Assembly: GCA_003244105.1 (NCBI GenBank)
Contig: QHBK01000006.1
Location: 186,001 to 250,000, forward strand
Source: Candidatus Eremiobacter antarcticus
GTDB lineage: Bacteria > Vulcanimicrobiota > Vulcanimicrobiia > Eremiobacterales > Eremiobacteraceae
Direction: 5' to 3'
DNA length: 64,000 nt
The notes beneath the pieces are model-generated. The model saw only the letters and a program-made list of their open reading frames with translations. It was not told the DNA's origin and searched no databases. How positions within the stretch are numbered: position 1 is the first letter of the stretch; each line of letters starts with the position of its first letter. A program made the translations under genes and the position numbers. This document shows positions 18,149 through 26,734 of the stretch, piece by piece.

Positions 18149-19668
18149 GGCATATCGACGATCGCTTTGACGATCTCGTCTTCGGAACGCAGGAACGGTT
18201 TGAGGCTGCCGTTGGCGTCGTTGAACATGACGGAGAAGACGATGGTGCCATGACGTTTGCTCTGGGCGTAGCCTGAGAAGGTCGAGACGTGCCAGATATA
18301 GCCGTCTTTGGCAAGCACGCGGCCGACGGCATCCGTGCCGCGCAGATGCTTGCGCACCGTGCCGTTGATGCCCGCTTTGGCCAGTGAGTGGACGAACGCG
18401 CCGCCGCCCTTGCTTGTCGCTTCCCAGCGTAGCAGCGCAGCGATGTCGAGCGGTGTGATGCGGTCTCCCTGCGAGAGTCCCGAGCCGTCGCCGTTGTCGA
18501 TCGTGTCAGGCGAAAATCCCAGCGACGCGATGAAGCGCCGTTCCACGGCGGCCCCGCCTTCGAACGATCCCCGTCTGCCCCACGCGGCCAGCGGCAGCAT
18601 CTTGAAGAGATGTTCGGCGATGAAGTTGTCGCTCGGCGGCATCATGCGCTTGATCAGCTCGGCGACCGTCGGAGAAGCGTGCTCCCAGACTGTGGTCGCC
18701 CCCGGATACCGGACGGCGACAGGCGGCGGCGCCGGTCCGTCATCTGCGACATCTCGCGCGATGTTGGCCGGTGCAGGCCCGCGCGGCGAAACACCGGCCG
18801 TGACTCCAGCGTCCTGCAGAGCTTGACGCAAGATCGCGACGGCATCCTCGTTTGCGTCTTCCACCGCGCAGCGAAATACCTCGGGCCGGCTGCCGAGCCG
18901 CACGTGACCGACGATGGTGATGGTCGTACTGCCCGGCGATCTGAAGCAGTCGACATCCGAGGGGCCATGCGCGGCAGACGTCGTCGCGGTCGAGAAGATC
19001 GACATGGAGCCCGGGTCGCGCTCGAGCGCGGTTGAGACGGCGGCGCCGACGCTCGTTCCGGGCGCGGCAGTGACGCCGACGGTTCCCTCATCGACCGCCA
19101 GCGCTTGGATCGGCGGTTGGTAATAGTAGGGCATGTCATCCCATGCCCAGCCCGAGCCGTAACGCTGTCCGTCGAAGATGGCCCCGTCCGCCAGAACACT
19201 GCCGCCTACCGTCTGTATCCCGGCCGCCTTCACTGCGGCCGCAGCGGCTCGCACGTCGCCGCGCGTCAGCACCGGGTCGCCGCCGCCGACGAGGATCAAG
19301 TCGCCGTTGAGCACGCCGCCTGAGACCGGCCCCCGCGCCAAAAGCTCCGTGTGGTAACGAAAGCCTGCGCCGAGATACGCCAGCGCCGTCGCCGCGTCCA
19401 GCAATTTGAAGTTGGATGCAGGCGCAAACTCGTGCTCTGCTTGGCGCATGAAGATGCGGCGTCCGGTTCGCACCTCGATGACGGCGACGCCCAACTGCGC
19501 CGTCCTCATGGGATGACGTTTGACGATGGCCGACACCGTTTTAGCGATGAATGCCGTGTCCTTAACGGTGACCGGCGCATCTGCAGCGTCGCACGGCCGG
19601 CTCACAACACACGTCGCCGCGACGAACGCGAGCATGCATGCAGCCTGCGTGAATTTTGGCGACATCAT
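18145..19668 (-). CDS. dacB: D-Ala-D-Ala carboxypeptidase/endopeptidase, PBP4 type (S13), copy 2
   Basis: Second S13 DD-peptidase of the window. A cleavable-looking signal peptide occupies residues 1-28. Motifs are S85-N-F-K88, S346-D347-N348 and K454-D455-G456; as in copy 1 the third box is KDG rather than KTG. It differs from copy 1 in having no arginine-rich membrane anchor. It is embedded between an MFS exporter and serA with 4-base overlaps on both sides, an unusual partner set. Function: peptidoglycan cross-link editing in the periplasm. Confidence 0.92.
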   Translation of the reverse strand: MMSPKFTQAACMLAFVAATCVVSRPCDAADAPVTVKDTAFIAKTVSAIVKRHPMRTAQLGVAVIEVRTGRRIFMRQAEHEFAPASNFKLLDAATALAYLGAGFRYHTELLARGPVSGGVLNGDLILVGGGDPVLTRGDVRAAAAAVKAAGIQTVGGSVLADGAIFDGQRYGSGWAWDDMPYYYQPPIQALAVDEGTVGVTAAPGTSVGAAVSTALERDPGSMSIFSTATTSAAHGPSDVDCFRSPGSTTITIVGHVRLGSRPEVFRCAVEDANEDAVAILRQALQDAGVTAGVSPRGPAPANIARDVADDGPAPPPVAVRYPGATTVWEHASPTVAELIKRMMPPSDNFIAEHLFKMLPLAAWGRRGSFEGGAAVERRFIASLGFSPDTIDNGDGSGLSQGDRITPLDIAALLRWEATSKGGGAFVHSLAKAGINGTVRKHLRGTDAVGRVLAKDGYIWHVSTFSGYAQSKRHGTIVFSVMFNDANGSLKPFLRSEDEIVKAIVDMP

Positions 19669-20930
19669 GTCGCCGCACGTTCTTCAGCCTGCGCGGCCGG
19701 AACCTGTAGCGGCGGCAAGAGCGCAAGCACGCAGGCTGAGACAAGACACAGGGCTCCGCCGAATGCCAACGCAAAGCCCGCGCCGAAGCGTTGGGCGAGC
19801 GCGCCCGCCTGCAGGGCGCCGATGGGCGCCAGTCCCATGATGAACATGTTATAGAGGCCGAGAACTCGCCCGCGCATGGAGTCGCTTGATTCGGTTTGCA
19901 AAAACGTCGATAATCTGACAATGAACTGCACCATGCACAGGCCGAGAACCCCCGCGAGACCCACTGCCAGATGCAATTCCTTCGCCAGCGCGAACGCGAT
20001 CAGACTCACCGGGAAGACGAACGACATGACCGTCAACGTGGACAGACGGGGGCGCCCTCTGCCTGCCAGCGTCAACGACCCGACCAGTGCTCCGACGCCC
20101 ACGCTGCTCAGCAGCAGGCCCAGCGCGCCGGCGCTGCGGTGCAATTCAAAACGCGCGACCACGGGCATCAGGAAGATATAGTTGAACCCGAAGATGCTGT
20201 ACACGAACATCGCCGCGAACAGCCGCGACAGCAGTGGATGGCGGATCACATACGCCGCGCCGTTGAGCGCTCGCCTCGCCACCACGAGATGGGCCGAGCC
20301 GTGCGCTTTGGCCGTCCCCGTGCGCATGGCCAGCAGAGCTGCGACCACGAACGCGTACGACGCTGCATTGGAGAAGAAGTTGACGGCTTCGCCGGCATGC
20401 TCGATGATGAGGGCGGCAATGGCCGGACCGACGATGCGGGCGCAGTTGAAGACGACGGAGTTGAGCGCGGTCGCGTTCATGACGTCTTCGGCCCCGACGA
20501 TGTCGAACACGAGTGACTGGCGAACGGGCAGATCGAACGCGTTGATCACTCCGGCGAAGAGGGCGAGCCAGAAAACGCTCCAAAAGGTGGCGTGGTTGGT
20601 CAGAACGAGGACACCGAGGGCCGCCGCCTGCAAGGCCGCGAGACTCTGCGTCAAGATGGCGATGCGCCGCTTGTCAGCGAGATCGGCCAGCGCTCCGGCG
20701 AGCAACGACAAGAAGAGCGCGGGCAAGCTCTCCATGGCCGTGATGAGCCCCAGCAAAAAGGGCGAGTTCGTGATGCGCAGGACGAGCCAGCCGGCGGCGA
20801 CGATCTGCATCCAGGTGCCGATGAGCGAGAAGAGCTGTCCGGCGAAGTAGAGGCGGTAATTGCGATGGCGCAGAGCGCTGAACGTGCGGGCAGCAAGATG
20901 ACGAGACGGGGCAAGCTCTGGCGGCGTCAA
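19665..20930 (-). CDS. MFS transporter (EntS/MFS_3-like exporter)
   Basis: Twelve-helix major facilitator of the enterobactin-exporter-like MFS_3 group: FSALRHRNYRLYFAGQ at the N-terminus, LADLADKRRI in loop 2-3, NALDLPVRQS-type segment (NAFDLPVRQSLVFD) and DSMRGRVLGLY in the second half. Substrate unknown. I place the start at a TTG (20930), where LTPPELAPSRHL opens the family sequence, with a GGAG about 10 bases upstream; the frame stays open to 21017. It is the first gene of a four-gene coupled operon (MFS, PBP4, serA, phosphatase). Confidence 0.88.
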   Translation of the reverse strand: MTPPELAPSRHLAARTFSALRHRNYRLYFAGQLFSLIGTWMQIVAAGWLVLRITNSPFLLGLITAMESLPALFLSLLAGALADLADKRRIAILTQSLAALQAAALGVLVLTNHATFWSVFWLALFAGVINAFDLPVRQSLVFDIVGAEDVMNATALNSVVFNCARIVGPAIAALIIEHAGEAVNFFSNAASYAFVVAALLAMRTGTAKAHGSAHLVVARRALNGAAYVIRHPLLSRLFAAMFVYSIFGFNYIFLMPVVARFELHRSAGALGLLLSSVGVGALVGSLTLAGRGRPRLSTLTVMSFVFPVSLIAFALAKELHLAVGLAGVLGLCMVQFIVRLSTFLQTESSDSMRGRVLGLYNMFIMGLAPIGALQAGALAQRFGAGFALAFGGALCLVSACVLALLPPLQVPAAQAEERAAT

Positions 20931-21034
20931 AGCAATGATGCTCCGGAATCCGTGCGATGCGTTTCCGATTCTCAAACGCGTTCGCGCCGACCTTGGCCGG
21001 CAGGAGGACCAACGCACTGAAGTTCATCGTCAAC

Positions 21035-21505
21035 ATGCTGGTGGATCTGGATACTTGGTCGTTCGATCCGGCGACGCATGACGAAGCGCTCGCAAAAGCG
21101 CATTTGAGCGCGACCCAAGGCCAAAGCGCGGCGCCCGCCGACGCGCGCTGGATCAAAGACACCTTCGCAGGTTCGTGGTCGCAAGAGGCAAGCGACGGGT
21201 GGAACTGGTTCGTGCGCGACGGCACGGGCGCAGCGGTCGGGTTCGCCACGTACGAGCAGCGTGTCACGCGCTTCTGGTGGCTTGCGGATTGGCTCGACCG
21301 GCCCGACATCGGAATCTTCGGTCCGATGGGCATCGACCCGGCATTGCAAGGCAGAAACATCGGCAGCGTCGTCGCTCAAAAAGCGCTGCTGTCGTTGAAA
21401 GAGAAAGGCTTCGCGCAGGCGATCATTCCCGCGGTCGGACCGGTTGGATTCTACGAGCGATGCTGCGGCGCACGGATCGTGCAGCGCTTGTCCCGCGAAG
21501 ACTGA
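21035..21505 (+). CDS. GNAT-family N-acetyltransferase
   Basis: GCN5-related acetyltransferase. Motif A is seen as GPMGIDPALQGRNIGSVVAQKAL (QGRNIG is the acetyl-CoA pyrophosphate loop), followed by GPVGFYERCCGARIV, the usual motif B. Length is about 157 residues from the ATG at 21035. An AGGAGG Shine-Dalgarno at 21002-21007 sits 9 bases before an in-frame CTG at 21017 and is too far from the ATG, so initiation may occur at the CTG. Substrate unknown. Divergent from the MFS gene. Confidence 0.85.
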   Translation: MLVDLDTWSFDPATHDEALAKAHLSATQGQSAAPADARWIKDTFAGSWSQEASDGWNWFVRDGTGAAVGFATYEQRVTRFWWLADWLDRPDIGIFGPMGIDPALQGRNIGSVVAQKALLSLKEKGFAQAIIPAVGPVGFYERCCGARIVQRLSRED

Positions 21506-21623
21506 AAGCCGGCAACCGGAATTGCGGGGAGCACGCGGGTTGCGGATTTCTAGCGTTGCGTGCCGATGATGATAGAGAAGAACGCGGCCCCACAGCGGCC
21601 GCACACGAGATGGGGGATGTGAG

Positions 21624-22076
21624 TTGCCGAGATCAAGGCGCTGGACGACCGAGACGAATCAGCAAGAGACGACCGGCACTGCGAACGTACGCGGTTCCAA
21701 GTGGGAGCCGACCCTGGCGTTTCCCAAGACGGGTTCTCACCACGCCACGTTAGGCGATCGCCTCTTCGCCGAGGTCCACATCGACGTCAAAGTGCAGCAG
21801 CAGCGCGATGATTCCCGCAATGAAGCGCTCGACGGCACGAACACGCGGCTGGCCGCGCCCTTCATCGAGAGCGTCGTCTACGACTACATGGGCGTGCAAG
21901 ACGACCGTACCCTCGTGCTGCGCGAGACATCGCGCCAAGGCGATCGCATCGAACGCTCCACGCTGTTCGTGAAGCTTAATCTGGACGGCGCGACGAAAAT
22001 TCGATTTCCTTCGGGAGTGGTGAGCGTCATGCTGGACGAAGAGCAGGTCGCAATCGTGCGCTGGATCGGCTCGTAG
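21624..22076 (+). CDS. Hypothetical protein, about 150 residues
   Basis: Unrecognised soluble protein. The first 50 residues are polar and low in conserved-looking structure; the rest is beta-strand-like with a charged FIESVVYDYMGVQDDRTLVLRE... core and ends in EEQVAIVRWIGS. No signal peptide or membrane helix. The start is a TTG at 21624 with a GGGGG stretch upstream; other starts are possible. A 7-base-pair hairpin with a GAAA loop follows 38 bases after the stop. Confidence 0.55.
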   Translation: MPRSRRWTTETNQQETTGTANVRGSKWEPTLAFPKTGSHHATLGDRLFAEVHIDVKVQQQRDDSRNEALDGTNTRLAAPFIESVVYDYMGVQDDRTLVLRETSRQGDRIERSTLFVKLNLDGATKIRFPSGVVSVMLDEEQVAIVRWIGS

Positions 22077-22114
22077 AGATTCTAACCGCGAGAAGGCGTC
22101 ACGGGAAAGATGAG

Positions 22115-22132
22115 GGCGATTGAAAAATCGCC
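22115..22132 (+). other. Perfect hairpin with GAAA tetraloop
   Basis: GGCGATT-GAAA-AATCGCC, a 7-base-pair perfect inverted repeat with a GNRA tetraloop, extendable by a G-U and an A-U pair. It lies between the 150-residue gene and the M14-like gene. There is no T-run after it, so it is not a classical terminator; it could be an RNA processing or stability element in the leader of the next gene. Confidence 0.4.
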
Positions 22133-22185
22133 TTCAGCGCGTTCCTGAGGAACGATCGCAGACGATGCTGTGCGAGGAGGTTTCA

Positions 22186-23283
22186 TTGCCCCGTAAGACG
22201 CTCAAGGTCGGGACCTGTCAAGCCGTGGCCGGCGAGTTGAGCTACGGCTCCTATGAAGGGCCCAAGTTGCCGACCGGCAGCGCCGACGATCTGGCGGTCG
22301 TGATCGCGCAAGGACGGCGCGACGGACCGGTGTTGTGGTTGACGGCGAACATCCACGGCAACGAAGTTGCAGGCATCGTCGTGTTGCACCGGCTCCTGTC
22401 CGGCGATTTGACGCGCGACCTGCAAGGCACCATCGTCTGCATCCCGAGCCTCAACCCCGCCGGCCTTCGCACGAACAAGCGCCACCCGTACTACGACGAC
22501 CGGGATCCGAACCGTACATTTCCGGGCGTGCGCCGCGACACCGGCGAGGCGCGCGAACCGACCGTGTACGAACGCCTGTCGTCGCGCTTGCTGGAAGACA
22601 TCCATGCATCAGCGGACTATTACGTCGATTTGCACTGCGCGTCAATCCTATCCATCCCCTATTCCATCCGCGACCGCGTGCTCTATCGCGAGGAGTCGGA
22701 AAAGGCGGACGCCCAGGCGCTGTCCGACCGTCTGGACGAGATGGTCGCGGCCTTCGGTTTTCCGGCCGTCATCGAATACCGGCTCAAGAGCTACATCGCC
22801 AAGGAACTGCATCGCTCGACCACAGGCGCTGCTCTGCAGGAGCTTCGTTTGCCGGCCTTCACTGTCGAGCTCGGCGCTCACACCGTCGCCGACGAGCATG
22901 CGGTGAGCGCCGGTGTCATCGGATTGCGAAACCTGTTGCGCTGGGCCAAGATGCTTCCGGGCGCAGCCGAGGCGATGCCGCCGATCCCTCAGTTCCCCTC
23001 GAGCCAGCGGTTCCGGCGCGAGGACGGCGGCTATCCGTCGGTCACCGGCATCGCCGACTATCGCATAAAGCCGGGTGATTCGGTGAAGAACGGAACCGTC
23101 ATCGCCCAGCTGCGCGACCTTTGGGGCCGCCCTATCCAGGATGGGACCGTCAAGGTGACTGCCGACTCGTGGGTGTTGGGCATTGAAGACGGCATCCTCG
23201 CGTACCCGGGCGCGTCGCTTGCGCACTTTGCGGTCGCCGAAACGTCTCCCGTCGTCGAGGCGTGGCCGGATGAGGTTCGCTGA
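22186..23283 (+). CDS. Succinylglutamate desuccinylase/aspartoacylase-family (M14) zinc deacylase
   Basis: Zinc carboxypeptidase-fold deacylase. The zinc motif is ANIHGNEVAG (HxxE), the substrate arginine block is DDRDPNRTFPG, the third ligand is in YVDLHCAS, and the catalytic glutamate is in FTVELGAH. A C-terminal beta domain (residues about 280-365) follows. The start is a TTG at 22186 because a perfect GAGGAGG ends 5 bases before it; an in-frame ATG further up lacks such a site. Substrates in the family range from N-succinylglutamate to N-acyl amino acids; none can be assigned. Confidence 0.88.
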   Translation: MPRKTLKVGTCQAVAGELSYGSYEGPKLPTGSADDLAVVIAQGRRDGPVLWLTANIHGNEVAGIVVLHRLLSGDLTRDLQGTIVCIPSLNPAGLRTNKRHPYYDDRDPNRTFPGVRRDTGEAREPTVYERLSSRLLEDIHASADYYVDLHCASILSIPYSIRDRVLYREESEKADAQALSDRLDEMVAAFGFPAVIEYRLKSYIAKELHRSTTGAALQELRLPAFTVELGAHTVADEHAVSAGVIGLRNLLRWAKMLPGAAEAMPPIPQFPSSQRFRREDGGYPSVTGIADYRIKPGDSVKNGTVIAQLRDLWGRPIQDGTVKVTADSWVLGIEDGILAYPGASLAHFAVAETSPVVEAWPDEVR

Positions 23284-23315
23284 CTGCGACTGAGCATTCT
23301 GACGATATACGTATC

Positions 23316-24476
23316 ATGATGGTCCGCTTGCTTGTGATGGTTTCCGCGATAGTGTTGGCGCTCGGCGTGTCTTCAGGCGATGCCCCAGCGGCCGATGTCG
23401 GCGGCATCTATGCGCACGCAGCCGACGTGAACGCGGGCCTCTTCTTCAAGACATCCGACAGCACGGTGTACGTGAGCACGGGCGACATCGACGCCATGTG
23501 GCTGCGCGACTCGAGCGTCCAATCGATGTCGGTGATGCGCAATCGAGCGCTCATCCACGGCGTGATGGCGCGCCAAGCGCGTCTGATCGCCCTTGATCCG
23601 TATGCGAACGCATTCCATCGCGACTACAGCGTGGCCGAACAGAAATTCGAGTTGGATTCGCTGTGCTATCCGGTCCTGCTCGCCAACCGCTACGTCAACG
23701 CCACCGGCGACACGTCGATCTTCGACGCGCGCATGTTCGACGAATTGCAGGCGGTCCTTCATACGATCATCGTGGAACAGAACCACACCGACCGTTCGCA
23801 TTACCATCGCAACGAGCATCCGGTGCAGGAAGGCATCGGCCTCATATGGAGCGCCTATCGCCCGAGCGACGACAACCAAGTCTACAACTACAACATCCCT
23901 GAGAACATGTTCGCCGAGACGACGCTGCGCGTCATGTCCGACTTCCTGCACCGCTATTACCATGACGCTCGCAGCGCGCACAAGGCGCAGCTCGCGGCCG
24001 AACGCATCAATCAGGCCATCCAGACGAAGGCGATTTTTTCGACCAAGCACGGCCGCATCTACGCCTACGAGATCGACGGCTTGGGCCACGCCAAGTTCAT
24101 GGACGACGCAAACGTCCCCAGCCTGCTCTCCGTGCCGTTGCTCGGCTATGGGTACGATAAGAGCGTGTACGCGAACACGCGCCGGTTCATTCTCAGCCCG
24201 GCGAACCGCTACTATTTCAAAGGGCATTTCGCAGCGGGCATCGGCAGCCCTCATACGCCCGAGGGTTTCGTCTGGCCCATGAGTCTCATCGTTCAATACC
24301 GCACGGCCGACGGTAAAGCGGAGCGAGGACGCATCGTCCAGGAATTGCTGGCCTCAGGCTCAGCCGACGGCGCGCTCCACGAGTCGTTCGACGTCAACGA
24401 TCCGCGCCGCTATACGCGGCCCAAGTTCGGCTGGGTCAACGCGCTCTTCGAACAGACGTTTTTGACGCCGGAGTAA
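23316..24476 (+). CDS. Exported GH125 exo-alpha-1,6-mannosidase-like glycosidase
   Basis: Glycoside hydrolase family 125 (formerly DUF1237), inverting exo-acting alpha-1,6-mannosidases. Typical segments are TGDIDAMWLRDSSVQ, DDNQVYNYNIPENMF, DDANVPSLLS, GIGSPHTPEGFVWPMSLI and FGWVNALFEQ. A signal peptide covers about residues 1-26, so the enzyme acts outside the cytoplasm. It follows the M14-like gene after 32 bases on the same strand. Probable role: trimming mannose-containing glycans or peptidoglycan-linked sugars taken as nutrients; the substrate is inferred only from the family. Confidence 0.92.
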   Translation: MMVRLLVMVSAIVLALGVSSGDAPAADVGGIYAHAADVNAGLFFKTSDSTVYVSTGDIDAMWLRDSSVQSMSVMRNRALIHGVMARQARLIALDPYANAFHRDYSVAEQKFELDSLCYPVLLANRYVNATGDTSIFDARMFDELQAVLHTIIVEQNHTDRSHYHRNEHPVQEGIGLIWSAYRPSDDNQVYNYNIPENMFAETTLRVMSDFLHRYYHDARSAHKAQLAAERINQAIQTKAIFSTKHGRIYAYEIDGLGHAKFMDDANVPSLLSVPLLGYGYDKSVYANTRRFILSPANRYYFKGHFAAGIGSPHTPEGFVWPMSLIVQYRTADGKAERGRIVQELLASGSADGALHESFDVNDPRRYTRPKFGWVNALFEQTFLTPE

Positions 24477-24505
24477 GTACGCAAAAACGCAGCTCGGTGA
24501 ACGCT

Positions 24506-24948
24506 TCACAAGAGTTCCTCGGCCAGCGCGACGATGATGCCCGCAGGGCCTCGCATGTAGCAGAGTCTGTACAGGTCCTTGCACTGGGCCACCTCGCCGA
24601 CGAGTTCGGCGCCGTTGGCACGCAGGCGAGCGACAGTGTCGTCCACGCTTTCGACAGTAAACATGACGCTCCGAAGACCCAGCGCGTTCGGCGGTGCATT
24701 CGCCGGTTCAATCTCGACCAGTTTTGGATTGCGAAACTTCGTCAGCTCAAGCCGCCCGTGCCCATCTGGGGTCGCATCATAACGATGTCGACATTGACAC
24801 TTTCGAGCCCGTTGATGCGGTCCACCCACGAGCCCTCGACCGTCGTCTCGCCTTCGAGCGTCATGCCGAGCGCGCTGAAAAAAGCGATAGCGGCTGCCAG
24901 GTCGTCGACGACGACGCTGACGTGGTCTAATCTAATGATCGCAGCCAT
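24506..24948 (-). pseudogene. VOC-family (glyoxalase/bleomycin-resistance-like) protein broken by a frameshift
   Basis: Two adjacent frames together make one vicinal-oxygen-chelate protein of about 147 residues. Frame 1 runs from the ATG at 24948 (MAAIIRLDHVSVVVDDL) to VDIVMMR; the family then continues in another frame with PDGHGRLELTKF to LYRLCYMRGPAGIIVALAEE. The switch lies near 24772-24774, where one base appears missing between CG and ACCCC. The start overlaps the stop of the ETF-ubiquinone oxidoreductase by one base (TGATG). It is either a recent mutation or a sequencing/assembly error; the rest of the protein looks undegraded. Confidence 0.85.
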
Positions 24949-26684
24949 CAGAGGCCCGTGTAAACGGGACCGCCGCCGCCTTCGGGCGGGACCCAATCGA
25001 TGATCTGGTATGGATCCATGATGTCACACGTCTTGCAGTGGACGCAGTTGGCGAAGTTGATCTGCAAGCGCTTACCGGAATCGGAGAAGCCCTCTTTTTC
25101 GATGCTGTGGCTGCCGATCGCGGCCGGCACCATCTCGTAGACGTTAGCGGGGCAGAAGTACTGGCACGGGTTTCCGAATTCGTGCGCGCAGCGCGAAGCA
25201 CAGATGTCCGTGTCGAGCACGTGCAAATGATTGGGCGCGTTCTCATCGTGCTTGGTGCCGCTGCGGAAGACGTCGTCGAGCTTGCTGAAGGTCAGCTTGT
25301 TGTCGTACCGCGGCCGCTCGAAGCCCGGCACGTCGCGTCCGAAGTAATCCACTAACCGCTCCATGCGCTCTTGGCCGGGCTTTCCGGAGAGTTTGTCGAC
25401 CACGCCGAACGCGCGCCCGCCGGTGATGAATCCCAACGCGGTGTTGACAATGCCTGCGATGCGGCCCCGATCGAACGCCTGGTGGAAGTTGCGCGCCGAA
25501 TAGAGGTCGCGCCGAATCCACGAACGGTCGATGCGCTCCTGGTAGGCCGACAGCCGCAGAGCGCTGGAGTCCGAGGCGGCGACGGCGTCATAGCACGTCT
25601 CGGCCGCCAGCATGCCTGACTTCATCCCCAAGTGGATGCCCTTCAGCTTGAGCGGGTTGAGCATGCCCGCGCTGTCGCCGATGAGCAGGAAGCCTTCGCC
25701 GAAGGGACGCGGCATCGAGAACCAGCCGCCCTCAGGAATCGCCTTTGCGCCATAGCGAATCATCTGACCGCCTGCAAGCAGCGCAGCGACGCTCGGATGC
25801 ATCTTGAATCTCTGAAATTCGGCGTGTGGCTCGAGCATAGGGTTCTTATAATCCAAGCCCACGACGAAGCCGACGTCCCAGATGTCGTCCGCCATCGAAT
25901 AGATGAAGCCGCCGCCGAACGTGTCACGGTCGAGCGGAAAGCCGAGCGTGTGAATGACTTGGCCTGCCGGCACGGTGCCCTTGGGCATCTGCCATAGCTC
26001 CTTGATGCCGATGGAATACACTTGCGCATTCTTGCCGGCGGACAGCTCGAATCGTTTCTCGAGCTGCTTGGCAAGCGTGCCGCGCGGTCCTTCGCCGAGC
26101 ACGGTCACCTTGGCGAGGATATCGGGTCCGGGCTCGTAGTTGGCTTTGGGAACGCCGTTCTTGTCGAGGCCCTTGTCGCCCATGCGCACGCCGATGACGC
26201 GCTCGCCGTCGTAGAGCACCTGCTGGCCGGGAGATTCCGGGAAGACCTGGACGCCCAAGCTCTCTGCTTGAGCCGCGAGCCACTTCACGAGCTTGTTGAG
26301 GCTCGCGACATATTTGCCGCGGTTGTTCATGGGCGGCGGCGCGATCGGAGCCTTCAGATGGGAGGTCTTGGAGAGAAACCACAGCGAGTCTGAAGTCACC
26401 GGCGATTCGACCGGGCAACCCGCCGCGATGAAATCGCCGAACAGCTCCCTCATGCTGGTGGGATCCAGCACGGCGCCGGAGATGCCGTGGTCGCCGACGT
26501 TGCGCGCCTTGTCGATCACTAAGATGTTTTCGGTCGACAGTTCCGGCCCGGTCTTTTGGCCGGTCCTGACCGCGTCGTTGTGCGCACCGTAGAGCTGGGC
26601 GAGCCGAATGGCTCCTCCCAAGCTCGCGGGACCCGCTCCCACGAAGAGCACGTCCACCTCGAGCACATCGCGTTCTCGTGCCAT
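24948..26684 (-). CDS. etfD: Electron transfer flavoprotein-ubiquinone oxidoreductase
   Basis: Membrane-associated FAD and 4Fe-4S enzyme that passes electrons from ETF to quinone, as in fatty and amino acid oxidation. The N-terminal dinucleotide motif is FVGAGPASLGGAIRLA; GDSAGMLNPLKLKGIHLGMKSG is the family FAD/quinone segment; the C-terminus has the ferredoxin-like ligands NCVHCKTCDI and an upstream cysteine in CQYFCPANVYE. The 578 residues match FixC/ETF-QO length. No etfA or etfB lies next to it. Confidence 0.94.
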   Translation of the reverse strand: MARERDVLEVDVLFVGAGPASLGGAIRLAQLYGAHNDAVRTGQKTGPELSTENILVIDKARNVGDHGISGAVLDPTSMRELFGDFIAAGCPVESPVTSDSLWFLSKTSHLKAPIAPPPMNNRGKYVASLNKLVKWLAAQAESLGVQVFPESPGQQVLYDGERVIGVRMGDKGLDKNGVPKANYEPGPDILAKVTVLGEGPRGTLAKQLEKRFELSAGKNAQVYSIGIKELWQMPKGTVPAGQVIHTLGFPLDRDTFGGGFIYSMADDIWDVGFVVGLDYKNPMLEPHAEFQRFKMHPSVAALLAGGQMIRYGAKAIPEGGWFSMPRPFGEGFLLIGDSAGMLNPLKLKGIHLGMKSGMLAAETCYDAVAASDSSALRLSAYQERIDRSWIRRDLYSARNFHQAFDRGRIAGIVNTALGFITGGRAFGVVDKLSGKPGQERMERLVDYFGRDVPGFERPRYDNKLTFSKLDDVFRSGTKHDENAPNHLHVLDTDICASRCAHEFGNPCQYFCPANVYEMVPAAIGSHSIEKEGFSDSGKRLQINFANCVHCKTCDIMDPYQIIDWVPPEGGGGPVYTGL

Positions 26685-26734
26685 GAGTCCCTTATCGGTT
26701 CATCGACGGAGAGTGAAACGCGCCGTTGAGACGT

